Shown here piece by piece: positions 1 to 8,428 of a stretch of 35,864 bases of DNA. Within the stretch, counting starts at the first letter, position 1. Each line of letters starts with the position of its first letter. The DNA comes from DATFKA01 sp042095835. Lineage in GTDB: Bacteria; Bacteroidota; Bacteroidia; Chitinophagales; Saprospiraceae. The DNA lies in NCBI GenBank assembly GCA_042095835.1, contig JBELML010000057.1:1-35864 (forward strand), in the 5' to 3' direction. The position numbers were made by a program, and so were the translations under genes. The notes beneath the pieces were generated by a model. That model saw only the letters and a list, made by a program, of their open reading frames with translations. It did no database searches and had not been told where the DNA came from.

Positions 1-37
1 GAATTAATCCCGGCGGAGTGCAACGGATGTCGGGATG
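1..37 (+). repeat. REP-like hairpin repeat, copy A
   Basis: This stretch is almost identical to 10630-10666; the two differ at 2 of 37 positions. An imperfect hairpin can form between ATCCCGGC and GTCGGGAT around a conserved centre containing GGAGTGCAACG. It begins at the first base of the window, so its left edge may be cut. It is not coding and lies upstream of the TonB receptor gene. The role is unknown; a dispersed palindromic repeat is the simplest reading. Confidence 0.6.
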
Positions 38-354
38 ATGTATCAAGTGTCAAGTATTATGTTACCCCCATTCCCTCCCACCCATCGGTCAATAGACCAA
101 AAGGTCCTATTTATCGAATTTCCATCTTAAGGGACAACAATTTCCATTCTTAAACTCTTTTAGGGACGGATGTATGGTGGTACTCGTGACGATCAAGCAT
201 CTACCATTCAGACAGCAAAATGGACAGTTCCACCTGGATTTTATTCAATTGAACTTTTTTATCGCGCAATTGAGCCAAAGACAGAGGAACTTGCCTATAG
301 AAAATCACCCGATTGCTCGTCTGATTAAAATATTGGATCTATAAACACAAAACT
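38..354. other. Intergenic leader of the first TonB receptor gene
   Basis: I see no convincing gene here. The first bases after the repeat have a loose ATGT/AAGTGT character like the sequence flanking the second repeat copy. A small inverted repeat, GGTC-aata-GACC, lies near position 88. The last 60 bases are AT-rich and must hold the promoter of the downstream receptor, but no clean TAnnTTTG box was found. Confidence 0.4.
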
Positions 355-2730
355 ATGTTGTCACGCTTACTATTACTGGCTATGCTAGTGACCAGTAGTG
401 TCTCCCTTTGGGGACAAAAACAAACCCTAAGCGGCTATATCCGCGATGCCTCCAATGGAGAGACCCTCATCGGAGCAACCGTATTTGTAGACGGTACGAC
501 TACAGGTACTTATACCAATGAGTACGGTTTTTATTCCCTCAGCTTAGAGCCTGGTACCTATACTATTGTCGCAAGTTATCTGGGCTTTTCAGACTTAAGT
601 GCAGAGATTGACTTAAGCACCAGCAACCAGAAAAAAGACTTTGAATTACAAGAAGAAGGTACCCAAATCGCCGAGGTCGTCGTCACGGCCACCGAGGAAG
701 ATAAAAATGTAAAGGACCTCCAGATGAGTGTCCAGCAGTTAGATATGGCTACCATCGGAAAGCTCCCTACTCTTCTGGGCGAGACCGATGTAATCCGCAG
801 TGTTCTATTGTTGCCAGGTGTAACCACCGTAGGAGAAGGAGCCGCCGGATTTAATGTACGCGGCGGGAGCATTGATCAAAACTTAGTGATTCTTGACGAA
901 GCGCCAGTTTATAACTCTAGCCACCTTTTTGGATTTTTCTCCGTTTTCAATCCAGATGCTGTAAAAGGCGTAAAACTGTATAAAGGAGGTATTCCTGCTC
1001 GCTATGGAGGCCGCTTGTCTTCTATTTTAGATGTGCGGATGCGAGAAGGTAATAGCAAAAGCTTTGAAGCCCAAGGTGGCATAGGTACTATTTTCAGTAG
1101 GCTTGCAGTAGAAGCGCCCATTGTCAAAGACAAGGGTTCTTTTCTATTGGCAGGCAGGAGGTCCTATATCGATGTATTAGCCGCTCCATTCCTGGGTGAT
1201 GATCTAGGAGATACAAAACTGAACTTTTATGATCTTACGCTAAAAACAAATTACAAGCTAGGCGAAAACGATCAACTTTTCTTATCCGGCTACTTAGGTA
1301 GAGATGTTTTTGGATTTGGAGATCAAGCTGGATTTAATTGGGGCAACCAGACCGCGACCCTGCGGTGGAACCACATCTTTAATGATCGCTTGTTTAGTAA
1401 TTTCACGGCCTATTATAGCAACTATGATTACGAACTAGGTTTTGGCGATGATGAGGAAGATTCTTTTGACTGGAATGCCCGCATCATCAATTATAGTTTT
1501 AAACCAGAATTCTCCTATTTCATCAATCCCGACAATGTCTTACGTTTTGGTGGACAAACCATCTACTACGAGTTCCAGCCCGCTAATGCTATTGCCAACA
1601 ACGTTGGAGAGGAAATTGACTTTAGTCTCGATCGACAATTTGCTTTAGAGAGTAGCGTATTCATTGAAAATGAGCTAAACGTAGGCGCACGTTGGAAATT
1701 CAATTATGGTCTCCGATTGAGTCACTTTGCTTATTTCGGTGATCGCAATGTCTATACATATGGAGATGCCCCATTAGGAACTGAAAAACCCCTCGCCAGT
1801 ATCACTACAGCTGAGAAAGGTGAGGTCATTGAAGATTGGATCAACCTAGAGCCTAGAGCCTCTTTACAATACCAAGTCAACGAGACCTCTTCTATAAAGG
1901 CGAGCTATATGAGAACGGCTCAATATATCCACTTACTCAGCAATACGACGGCTTCGGTTCCGCTAGATATCTGGACACCAAGTACCAATAACATTGAACC
2001 ACAGCTAGCCGATCAGGTGGCATTGGGTTACTTCCGCAACTTTGACAATAACAAGTATGAGCTAAGTATAGAAACCTATTATAAAGACTACCAAAACCTG
2101 GTAGACTATATAGATGGTGCCGATTTGATTCTCAATGAATTTGTAGAAGGTCAGGTGCTCACCGGAGAAGGTAGAGCATATGGAATCGAAACTATGGTTG
2201 AAAAGAAAAAAGGTCGTTTTAGTGGTTGGGTGAATTATACGCTTGCTCGTACAGAACGACTCGTAGAAGGGATCAACGACAACGAATGGTATCCTTCGCG
2301 TTTTGACCAAACCCACAACCTCAATCTGACAGGATTTTATGACCTCAGTGAGCGAGCGAGCTTGAGTGCTAGTTTCACTTATACCACTGGTACGCCTACT
2401 ACTTTACCATCTAGTGGATATTATCAGCAAGGACTTTATATCCCTAATATTGATGATAATGCTCGGAATAATTTCAGAATTCCTGATTATCATCGCCTCG
2501 ATCTGAGTTTGACCTTAGCAAGAAACCCCAATAAACCTAAGAAGAGGTTAGAAGGCGAATGGGTCTTTGGTGTCTATAATTTATATGGCAGACGAAACGC
2601 CTTTTCTATCTACGGAAGCCAGCAAGATGAGCGCGTACCTCTTGGCGGATTAGCAGATGCAGAGGCCATACGCTTCTCTGTGGTAGGTAGTGTCATCCCA
2701 TCTATTTCCTATAACTTCAAATTCAAATAA
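355..2730 (+). CDS. TonB-dependent outer-membrane receptor (carboxypeptidase-like N-domain, no SusD partner)
   Basis: This 791-residue protein should be an outer-membrane beta-barrel that imports a ligand using TonB energy. A signal peptide covers about residues 1-20. A carboxypeptidase-D regulatory-like beta-sandwich follows at about 24-110, where GETLIGATVFVDG is typical. The plug lies at about 128-235 and carries the hallmarks FNVRGG and LDEAPVYNSSHLFGFF. The remainder is barrel and ends in the aromatic SYNFKFK. No SusD gene is adjacent; a DUF4249 lipoprotein gene follows after one base, so the two are almost certainly co-transcribed. The substrate cannot be read from sequence. The receptor at 14451-17177 is a clear paralogue with the same plug motifs, but this copy lacks the STN domain. 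The family call is firm; the ligand is unknown. Confidence 0.93.
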   Translation: MLSRLLLLAMLVTSSVSLWGQKQTLSGYIRDASNGETLIGATVFVDGTTTGTYTNEYGFYSLSLEPGTYTIVASYLGFSDLSAEIDLSTSNQKKDFELQEEGTQIAEVVVTATEEDKNVKDLQMSVQQLDMATIGKLPTLLGETDVIRSVLLLPGVTTVGEGAAGFNVRGGSIDQNLVILDEAPVYNSSHLFGFFSVFNPDAVKGVKLYKGGIPARYGGRLSSILDVRMREGNSKSFEAQGGIGTIFSRLAVEAPIVKDKGSFLLAGRRSYIDVLAAPFLGDDLGDTKLNFYDLTLKTNYKLGENDQLFLSGYLGRDVFGFGDQAGFNWGNQTATLRWNHIFNDRLFSNFTAYYSNYDYELGFGDDEEDSFDWNARIINYSFKPEFSYFINPDNVLRFGGQTIYYEFQPANAIANNVGEEIDFSLDRQFALESSVFIENELNVGARWKFNYGLRLSHFAYFGDRNVYTYGDAPLGTEKPLASITTAEKGEVIEDWINLEPRASLQYQVNETSSIKASYMRTAQYIHLLSNTTASVPLDIWTPSTNNIEPQLADQVALGYFRNFDNNKYELSIETYYKDYQNLVDYIDGADLILNEFVEGQVLTGEGRAYGIETMVEKKKGRFSGWVNYTLARTERLVEGINDNEWYPSRFDQTHNLNLTGFYDLSERASLSASFTYTTGTPTTLPSSGYYQQGLYIPNIDDNARNNFRIPDYHRLDLSLTLARNPNKPKKRLEGEWVFGVYNLYGRRNAFSIYGSQQDERVPLGGLADAEAIRFSVVGSVIPSISYNFKFK

Positions 2731-2731
2731 G

Positions 2732-3628
2732 ATGAACGATATCCATAAATATCTCCCAATAGTCACTTTCTTTTTTTTCAGTATTGGCGTATTTACTGCC
2801 TGCGAAGACCCTATCGATGTACCTAGTGATTTTGAAGAATCACAGCTAGTCGTCGATGCTTGGATAAGCAATGTATCGGAGCCACAAACCATCAGGCTGA
2901 GCGAGTCCATCGATTATTTTGGAGGAGGGCAACCGCCCCTTGTAAGTGGTGCGACAGTAGAAGTTTGTAATGATAGTAGCAACGAGTGTTACACCTTTGT
3001 AGAAGGGAATGCAGGAGAATATACCTGGACACCAGAAGGAGAACAAACACTTGGTCAGGTTGGAGATGATTTTACGCTCAATATCCAAGTGGGTAGCGAA
3101 ACTTATTCTAGTGTTACGGACTTAGCCAGAAGTACACGTATCGATTCTATAGGACTCACATTTGAAGAAGAGAGCCTTTTCTTTGAAGAAGGTTTCTTTG
3201 CCGAAGTGTATGCCTTCGATCTTGCTGGAAGAGGAGACACCTATTGGATTCGAGCCTATAAAAATGATACTTTACTCAATCGCCCTGCTGAAAATGTAGT
3301 CGTATGGGACGCCACTTTTGATTCTGGAGCCGATATTGATGGCACCTATTTCATTCCACCTTTGAGAGCTAGTATCAACCCATTGGACGATGACGGCGCA
3401 TTGATTCCGTACCTACCTGGCGATGAAATATATGTAGAAGTACATTCTATCTCCGAAGAAGCTTTCCGCTTTTTAAACATTGCTATCGAGCAGATTAACA
3501 ATGAAGGTATTTTCGCAGTTCCTTTAGCCAATTCGATTGGCAATGTTGTCAATACGGCTACAGGAGAGCGTGCGCTAGGTATTTTTAATGTGGCTGAGGT
3601 AGCTAGTATTCGTCGGGTGGTGGAATAA
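2732..3628 (+). CDS. DUF4249 outer-membrane lipoprotein
   Basis: The protein has 298 residues from the ATG one base after the receptor stop; a longer in-frame start at 2690 lies inside the receptor gene and would precede the signal peptide. A lipoprotein signal with a polyphenylalanine core ends at lipobox FTAC, giving Cys24. The mature start CEDPIDVP matches the (C..PID) opening also seen in the DUF4249 protein at 17189. The body is predicted beta-rich, with no catalytic motif visible. DUF4249 proteins in Bacteroidota typically sit beside TonB receptors of this type, presumably as surface or periplasmic partners in uptake. The exact biochemical role of the family is not known. The family assignment rests on context and the N-terminal pattern. 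Confidence 0.8.
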   Translation: MNDIHKYLPIVTFFFFSIGVFTACEDPIDVPSDFEESQLVVDAWISNVSEPQTIRLSESIDYFGGGQPPLVSGATVEVCNDSSNECYTFVEGNAGEYTWTPEGEQTLGQVGDDFTLNIQVGSETYSSVTDLARSTRIDSIGLTFEEESLFFEEGFFAEVYAFDLAGRGDTYWIRAYKNDTLLNRPAENVVVWDATFDSGADIDGTYFIPPLRASINPLDDDGALIPYLPGDEIYVEVHSISEEAFRFLNIAIEQINNEGIFAVPLANSIGNVVNTATGERALGIFNVAEVASIRRVVE

Positions 3629-3701
3629 ACAACCGTCAAACCAATAAAAATTGGGTACAGGCGCTTTTTTGATAATTAATCCGTCGCAAAAAACTCGATT
3701 T

Positions 3702-3715
3702 AGCGAAAATTCGCA
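3702..3715. promoter_or_regulatory. Candidate operator, distal site of acyl-CoA dehydrogenase promoter
   Basis: AGCGAAAATTCGCA is an imperfect inverted repeat nearly identical to the proximal site 64 bases downstream. It is preceded by TT and followed by AAA, as at the other sites. Two copies upstream of one gene suggest cooperative or looping repression. The binding protein is not known. Confidence 0.5.
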
Positions 3716-3756
3716 AAAAATCATTGCTGTACCTTTACAAGCATCCTTTTTTATTT

Positions 3757-3779
3757 TATATTTACAGCGAAAATTCGCT
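3757..3779 (+). promoter_or_regulatory. Promoter -7 box with overlapping proximal operator
   Basis: TATATTTA at 3757-3764 matches the Bacteroidota -7 motif TAnnTTTG at seven of eight bases. Immediately downstream, 3766-3779 is AGCGAAAATTCGCT, with 6-bp arms around AA. A repressor bound here would cover the transcription start region. A related site lies at 7107-7126 before the second acyl-CoA dehydrogenase gene. The promoter is predicted by eye. Confidence 0.55.
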
Positions 3780-3803
3780 AGAATAATATAAAAATCAAAT
3801 ATA

Positions 3804-5603
3804 ATGGATGTAGTAGCACAGAAAACGATACTAAAGGGAGGAGAGTTTCTCATCAAAGAAACCCGTTCTGAAGATGTTTTTATCCCTGAAGAGTTCAACG
3901 AGGAGCAGTTGATGGTCAAGGGGATGGTAGAAGATTTCGTAGCCAACGATGTTCTTCCTAATATTCAAAAGATAGAAAAGCAGCAAGACAATATTGCTGT
4001 TAGTTTAATAGAGCGCCTCGGAGAGCTTGGTATCTTGGGTGCCCATATGCCAGAAGTTTACGGTGGTATGGAAATGGACAACAACACCAATACCTTAATA
4101 GGTATGACCGTTGGTCCTGCTGGATCTTTCACTGTTTCATTCGCGGCCCACATTGGTATAGGCATGTTGCCAATCCTTTACTTCGGCAACGATGAGCAAA
4201 AAGAAAAATACCTACCCGGCTTGATCGCTGGTGAACTGAAGGCCGCTTACTGTCTGACCGAACCAGGTTCTGGATCGGATGCTTTAGCAGCCAAAACACG
4301 CGCTGACCTTTCAGACGATGGTAGCCACTATGTTTTGAATGGTCAAAAAATGTGGATCTCCAATGCTGGCTTCGCCGATATCTTTATCGTGTTTGCACAA
4401 GTAGATGGTGACAAGTTCACAGGTTTCATTATGGAACGTACGATGGACGGACTAACTTTAGGTGCTGAGGAAGACAAACTAGGTATCAAAGGCTCCTCTA
4501 CGCGTCAGGTATTCTTCGAAAACGTAAAAGTCCCTAAAGAGAACCTATTAGGGGAGATTGGAAAAGGCCACTTGATTGCCTTCAATGTACTCAACATTGG
4601 TCGCTTCAAGCTAGGCGCTATTACTTTGGGAGGTGCTAAAGCCAGCGCAGATTCTGCCGTAAAGTATGCCAATGAGCGTGTACAATTCAAAACGCCAATT
4701 GCCAACTTTGGTGCGATCAAACATAAACTAGCCGAACAAGCTATTCAAATCTTTGCGGCGGAGTCTTCTCTATTCAGAGTATCTGATTTGCTACAACAGA
4801 CCAAGCAAGATTTAATGGATCAGGGTGTACCATTCGCACAAGCTAAATTGCAAGCTGCCGAAGAATATGCCATCGAATGCTCCATCCTAAAGGTATTAGG
4901 ATCTGAGGTACTCGACTTTGTGGTAGATGAGACCGTACAGGTACACGGTGGCATGGGCTTCTCTGAAGAAGGAACAGCTGCTAGAGCCTACCGCGACTCT
5001 CGCATCAACCGTATTTACGAAGGTACCAACGAGATCAACCGTCTATTGATGGTAGATCAACTCTTCAAACGCGCTATGAAAGGCAAGATCGATATCGTAG
5101 GTCCTGCTTGGGAAGTACAGAAAGAATTAGCCGCGATGCCCAGTTTCGCTAATGGAGCAGAAGGCGCTTATCACGACGAAGAAAAAGCGATCAAAGACCT
5201 GAAAAAAATCATCTTAATGGTAGCTGGTTCTGCTGCAAAAATGCAGATGGACGGTCAGCTGAACTTGAAAGAGGAGCAGGAAATCTTGATGAACGTAGCT
5301 GACATGTTTACGCAAATTTATACAGCAGAGTCTCTCTTGCTACGTGTGCAAAAAATCAACCATTTAGATACCAACATCAGCCAAGAGGTATACGATGCGA
5401 TGCTCCGGGTATATATGCACGACACCAACTTGAAAATGGTCAAATTTGCCACGGATGCTTTAGCATCTTTTGCTGAAGGAGATCTACTACGCACTATGAT
5501 GATGGGCTTGAAGCGCTTCACAAAGTATCCGCCACAAAATGTGAAGAAACTACGTCGTCTGGTAGCTGCAACGCTAACGGAGCAGAACAGCTACTGCTTC
5601 TAA
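3804..5603 (+). CDS. Acyl-CoA dehydrogenase, long form with C-terminal extension
   Basis: This 599-residue flavoprotein should catalyse alpha,beta-dehydrogenation of acyl-CoA, the first step of fatty-acid beta-oxidation, with electrons passing to electron-transfer flavoprotein. The N-terminal helical domain spans about residues 30-140. The middle domain carries YCLTEPGSGSDA and WISNAGFADIF, which are FAD and substrate signatures. The C-terminal helical domain ends in HGGMGFSEEGTAARAYRDSR and IYEGTNEI, where Glu406 is the predicted catalytic base. About 170 further residues follow, the layout of VLCAD/ACAD9-type enzymes rather than the roughly 380-residue short forms, so a preference for longer chains is inferred. 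It stands alone between a double operator and a strong terminator, so it is probably monocistronic and repressor-controlled. Confidence 0.93.
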   Translation: MDVVAQKTILKGGEFLIKETRSEDVFIPEEFNEEQLMVKGMVEDFVANDVLPNIQKIEKQQDNIAVSLIERLGELGILGAHMPEVYGGMEMDNNTNTLIGMTVGPAGSFTVSFAAHIGIGMLPILYFGNDEQKEKYLPGLIAGELKAAYCLTEPGSGSDALAAKTRADLSDDGSHYVLNGQKMWISNAGFADIFIVFAQVDGDKFTGFIMERTMDGLTLGAEEDKLGIKGSSTRQVFFENVKVPKENLLGEIGKGHLIAFNVLNIGRFKLGAITLGGAKASADSAVKYANERVQFKTPIANFGAIKHKLAEQAIQIFAAESSLFRVSDLLQQTKQDLMDQGVPFAQAKLQAAEEYAIECSILKVLGSEVLDFVVDETVQVHGGMGFSEEGTAARAYRDSRINRIYEGTNEINRLLMVDQLFKRAMKGKIDIVGPAWEVQKELAAMPSFANGAEGAYHDEEKAIKDLKKIILMVAGSAAKMQMDGQLNLKEEQEILMNVADMFTQIYTAESLLLRVQKINHLDTNISQEVYDAMLRVYMHDTNLKMVKFATDALASFAEGDLLRTMMMGLKRFTKYPPQNVKKLRRLVAATLTEQNSYCF

Positions 5604-5670
5604 GCAGTTGTGCACAACAAGGATAATGCTTGATATATTGAATATATAATTTTCATATGTTACTCTTAGA

Positions 5671-5697
5671 AGCCCTGCACCTGTGCGGGGCTTTTTC
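5671..5697 (+). terminator. Rho-independent terminator of the long acyl-CoA dehydrogenase gene
   Basis: The stem AGCCCTGCAC pairs with GTGCGGGGCT across a two-base gap (one G-T wobble, so the real loop is slightly larger), and a run of five T follows. It lies 68 bases after the stop codon. Confidence 0.85.
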
Positions 5698-5833
5698 GTA
5701 AACTTGAACGGTATTTCATAAAAGGAATCGCTATGGAAAGAAAATTAATTTGGATTGAAAAAGGATATCAAGTGTTTGCTTGAGTCCTAGGTCCAATGTG
5801 GCGGCCAGCAAAAGAAAAATAATCTAAATTTTA

Positions 5834-5851
5834 TTACTATTGTAATAGTAA
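5834..5851. promoter_or_regulatory. Perfect palindrome upstream of dipeptide epimerase gene
   Basis: TTACTATTGTAATAGTAA has 8-bp arms around GT and sits 52 bases upstream of the GTG start. It has no T-run, so an operator is a better reading than a terminator. The dyad form resembles dimeric repressor sites in general; I cannot assign a regulator. Confidence 0.4.
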
Positions 5852-5903
5852 AGTTCTTTGGACACATCCAGTCCTACTATAAAGCAATTACAATCTGAAT
5901 AAA

Positions 5904-6971
5904 GTGAAGATAAAACGCATCTCTGCCTATCGAAAAGATATACCACTCACCAATCCGTACACCATCACCTTTCAAACAACTAGTGTAGCGGAACTCGTAT
6001 TCCTAGAAATAGAATTGGCCGATGGTTGCCTAGGACTAGGAAGTGCGGCTGCTTCCTTGCACGTTATTGGGGAGGCTATCGAAGATACCAGTGAAAACCT
6101 GACAAGTGATGCGCTTCAGCAATGGGTAGGTAGAGATATACGGCACTTTAGAAAGATCATTTCCGAAAGTAAAGAGGTCTTCCCTAAGCATAGTGCCAGC
6201 CGTACAGCTATAGACATTGCCTTGCACGATGCCTTTGGAAAATATATGGGCATCTCTATAGTTGATTTTTATGGCCGCCATCATCGCGGCTTGCCTACTT
6301 CGGTAACAATTGGCATCAAATCTGTCGAAGAGACCCTTGCTGATGCAACAGATTATAAAAGCCAGGGCTTTCAAGTTTTAAAAGTAAAAACAGGTCTAGA
6401 CTTAGCGGAGGATATCGAGCGCTGTGTAAAATTACGCGAGCGTTTTGGAGATCATTTCAAAATACGAGTTGATGCCAACCAAGGCTACGATAGCGAACAA
6501 ACGATTGCTTTTTATCAGGCTACCAAAAACCTGGGCCTAGAACTTATTGAACAACCCATGCCCACAGGTACAGAAAAGCAGATGCGGGCACTACCTGAAG
6601 ATATTGTATCCATCATCGCCTGCGATGAATCGCTAAAAGGCCCCGATAGCGCCCTGCATCTATTGAGTCCTCCACCTGCCTGCGGTATCTTCAATATCAA
6701 ATTAATGAAGTGTGGTGGATTGCTGGGTGCCTTTGATATATCCACGATTGCGCAAGCGGCTCAAGTTCAATTATTCTGGGGTTGTTTTGACGAAAGTTGC
6801 ATCAGCATTGCTGCTGCGCTACACGCCGCACTTGCTTGTCCAAACACCCGATATCTAGACTTAGATGGAAGCTTCGATTTGGCAGAAGACTTGGCCAAAG
6901 GCGGATTCCGTCTTGAAAAGGGCATTTTATATCCACTCGATGCCCCAGGTTTCGGTTGCCAGCTCGTATAA
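5904..6971 (+). CDS. L-Ala-D/L-Glu (dipeptide) epimerase, enolase superfamily
   Basis: This 355-residue protein matches the length and residue spacing of the Ala-Glu epimerase branch (YkfB/YcjG type), which interconverts L-Ala-D-Glu and L-Ala-L-Glu during murein-peptide recycling. The capping domain is at about residues 1-120 and the barrel at about 125-350. The acid/base pair is Lys160 and Lys162 in KVK plus Lys266 in NIK. Metal ligands are Asp190 (VDANQGY), Glu216 (IEQP) and Asp241 (ACDES). The DLD motif at 319-321, which binds the dipeptide amino group and marks this family, is present. The start is a GTG. No ykfA or ykfC homologue is adjacent, so the partner peptidases are elsewhere; a D-Ala-D-Ala dipeptidase lies 5.7 kb away. 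Exact dipeptide preference is uncertain, because relatives use other dipeptides. Confidence 0.88.
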   Translation: MKIKRISAYRKDIPLTNPYTITFQTTSVAELVFLEIELADGCLGLGSAAASLHVIGEAIEDTSENLTSDALQQWVGRDIRHFRKIISESKEVFPKHSASRTAIDIALHDAFGKYMGISIVDFYGRHHRGLPTSVTIGIKSVEETLADATDYKSQGFQVLKVKTGLDLAEDIERCVKLRERFGDHFKIRVDANQGYDSEQTIAFYQATKNLGLELIEQPMPTGTEKQMRALPEDIVSIIACDESLKGPDSALHLLSPPPACGIFNIKLMKCGGLLGAFDISTIAQAAQVQLFWGCFDESCISIAAALHAALACPNTRYLDLDGSFDLAEDLAKGGFRLEKGILYPLDAPGFGCQLV

Positions 6972-7103
6972 GCGACTATTAGCCTTTAAGGAGTTGTTCA
7001 CCATTAACAATTGGTATAAAAGAGTATAGAATCCCTTTATTACATTCTACTACTTCTTGTCATTAGATTATCTTAAATCCCTTTCATACTTGTGTTTATA
7101 GGG

Positions 7104-7126
7104 TATTTTAGCGTAAATTCGCTAAA
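7104..7126. promoter_or_regulatory. Operator overlapping promoter of second acyl-CoA dehydrogenase
   Basis: TTTAGCGTAAATTCGCTAAA at 7107-7126 has perfect 7-bp arms and matches the two sites at 3702-3715 and 3766-3779. TATTTTAG at 7104-7111 matches TAnnTTTG at seven of eight bases and overlaps the palindrome. The arrangement suggests repression by the same factor, most simply a TetR-family regulator responding to acyl-CoA. Confidence 0.6.
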
Positions 7127-7177
7127 CCAAAAAATCGCCCTAATTAAACAAACTAAAACAAGTAAAAAGATATATCT

Positions 7178-8362
7178 ATGTTTTTTCAACTGACAGAAGA
7201 ACATCTAGCTGTACAAGCAGCAGCCAGAGAGTTTGCACAAAAAGAATTGAAGCCTGGTGTAATAGAAAGAGATAGCACCATGACCTATCCGACCGATCAG
7301 GTGCGTATGATGGGAGAACTCGGATTCATGGGTATGATGGTAGACCCTGCGTACGGTGGAGGTGGTATGGACACCATTTCCTATGTGTTGGCGATGGAGG
7401 AGATTTCTAAAATTGACAATTCTTGTTCGGTTATCATGTCCGTTAATAATTCGCTCGTTTGTTGGGGATTGCAAGAATACGGGACCGAGGAGCAAAAAGC
7501 TAAATACCTGACTAAATTGGCCACTGGAGAGTGGATTGGCTCTTTCTGTTTATCAGAGCCCGAAGCTGGATCAGATGCCACTAGTCAACGTACGACCGCT
7601 ATCGATCATGGCGACTACTACTTGCTCAACGGTACCAAGAATTGGATCACCAATGGCGGAACGTCTAAAATACATTTAGTCATTGCTCAAACCAATGCCG
7701 AGGCAGGCCACAGAGGCATCAATGTCTTCATTGTAGAATCAGATTGGGAAGGCGTCTCTATTGGAGCAAAGGAAGATAAATTGGGTATCCGCTCCTCCGA
7801 TACTCACACCATCATGTATAGCGATGTCAAAGTACCTAAGGAAAATCGTATTGGAGCTGACGGTTTCGGTTTCAAATTTGCGATGAAGACGCTATCAGGA
7901 GGGCGTATTGGTATCGCCGCTCAAGCACTAGGCATTGCAGGTGGCGCTTATGAGCTAGCAGCTGCTTACTCCAAAGAGCGAGAAGCTTTTGGAAAACCCA
8001 TTAGCCAACATCAAGCTATTGCTTTTAAATTGGCCGATATGGCTACAGAGATCGAAGCTGCAAAAATGATGGTCTATCGCTCTGCTTGGCTGAAGGACCA
8101 AGACTTAGATTATACTTCTGCTTCAGCGATGGCCAAATTATATGCTTCCAAAGTCGCCATGGAACATACCGTAGAGGCCGTACAAATTCACGGTGGCTAT
8201 GGCTTTGTAAAGGAGTATCACGTAGAACGTTTGATGCGGGATGCCAAGATCACTCAGATTTATGAAGGCACCTCCGAAGTGCAAAAAATCGTCATCTCTC
8301 GCAACTTGTTGAAAAACCAGTTGTATTTACCTGTGACAGGAGCAGCAGAATTGACTATTTAA
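7178..8362 (+). CDS. Acyl-CoA dehydrogenase, short-chain/butyryl-CoA type
   Basis: The 394-residue length is standard for short- and medium-chain acyl-CoA dehydrogenases. The protein has the N-terminal helical domain, then FCLSEPEAGSDA and WITNGG in the flavin-binding middle domain. HGGYGFVKEYHVERLMRDAK and IYEGTSEVQ follow in the C-terminal domain, with Glu363 as the predicted catalytic base. It resembles butyryl-CoA dehydrogenases most closely by eye, so it probably handles the later cycles of beta-oxidation. A palindromic operator overlaps its promoter and links it to the long-form enzyme at 3804. No electron-transfer flavoprotein genes are in the window. The chain-length call is an inference. 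Confidence 0.93.
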   Translation: MFFQLTEEHLAVQAAAREFAQKELKPGVIERDSTMTYPTDQVRMMGELGFMGMMVDPAYGGGGMDTISYVLAMEEISKIDNSCSVIMSVNNSLVCWGLQEYGTEEQKAKYLTKLATGEWIGSFCLSEPEAGSDATSQRTTAIDHGDYYLLNGTKNWITNGGTSKIHLVIAQTNAEAGHRGINVFIVESDWEGVSIGAKEDKLGIRSSDTHTIMYSDVKVPKENRIGADGFGFKFAMKTLSGGRIGIAAQALGIAGGAYELAAAYSKEREAFGKPISQHQAIAFKLADMATEIEAAKMMVYRSAWLKDQDLDYTSASAMAKLYASKVAMEHTVEAVQIHGGYGFVKEYHVERLMRDAKITQIYEGTSEVQKIVISRNLLKNQLYLPVTGAAELTI

Positions 8363-8365
8363 AGG

Positions 8366-8428
8366 TTGTGTGATGTAGTGTTTTATATCATTACATCATC
8401 ACATCTCTACATCACTAGATCATTCAAA
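8366..8428. repeat. Degenerate 8-bp-periodic array with hairpin
   Basis: From about 8385 the sequence reads as octamers such as CATCATCA, CATCTCTA, CATCACTA. The preceding TGTGATGTAGTG is roughly complementary to the first of them, so a hairpin can form directly after the dehydrogenase stop. The 14-mer CATCTCTACATCAC at 8402-8415 recurs exactly at 10779-10792 in a larger array. The array ends at the protease ATG. Confidence 0.6.

Noticed and set aside
8366..8428. N-terminal extension of the M50 protease starting at 8366
   Set aside because: The 21 extra residues are encoded by the 8-bp-periodic repeat and precede a normal start, MKGSIRIATILGIPVHIHW, which matches M50 N-termini.
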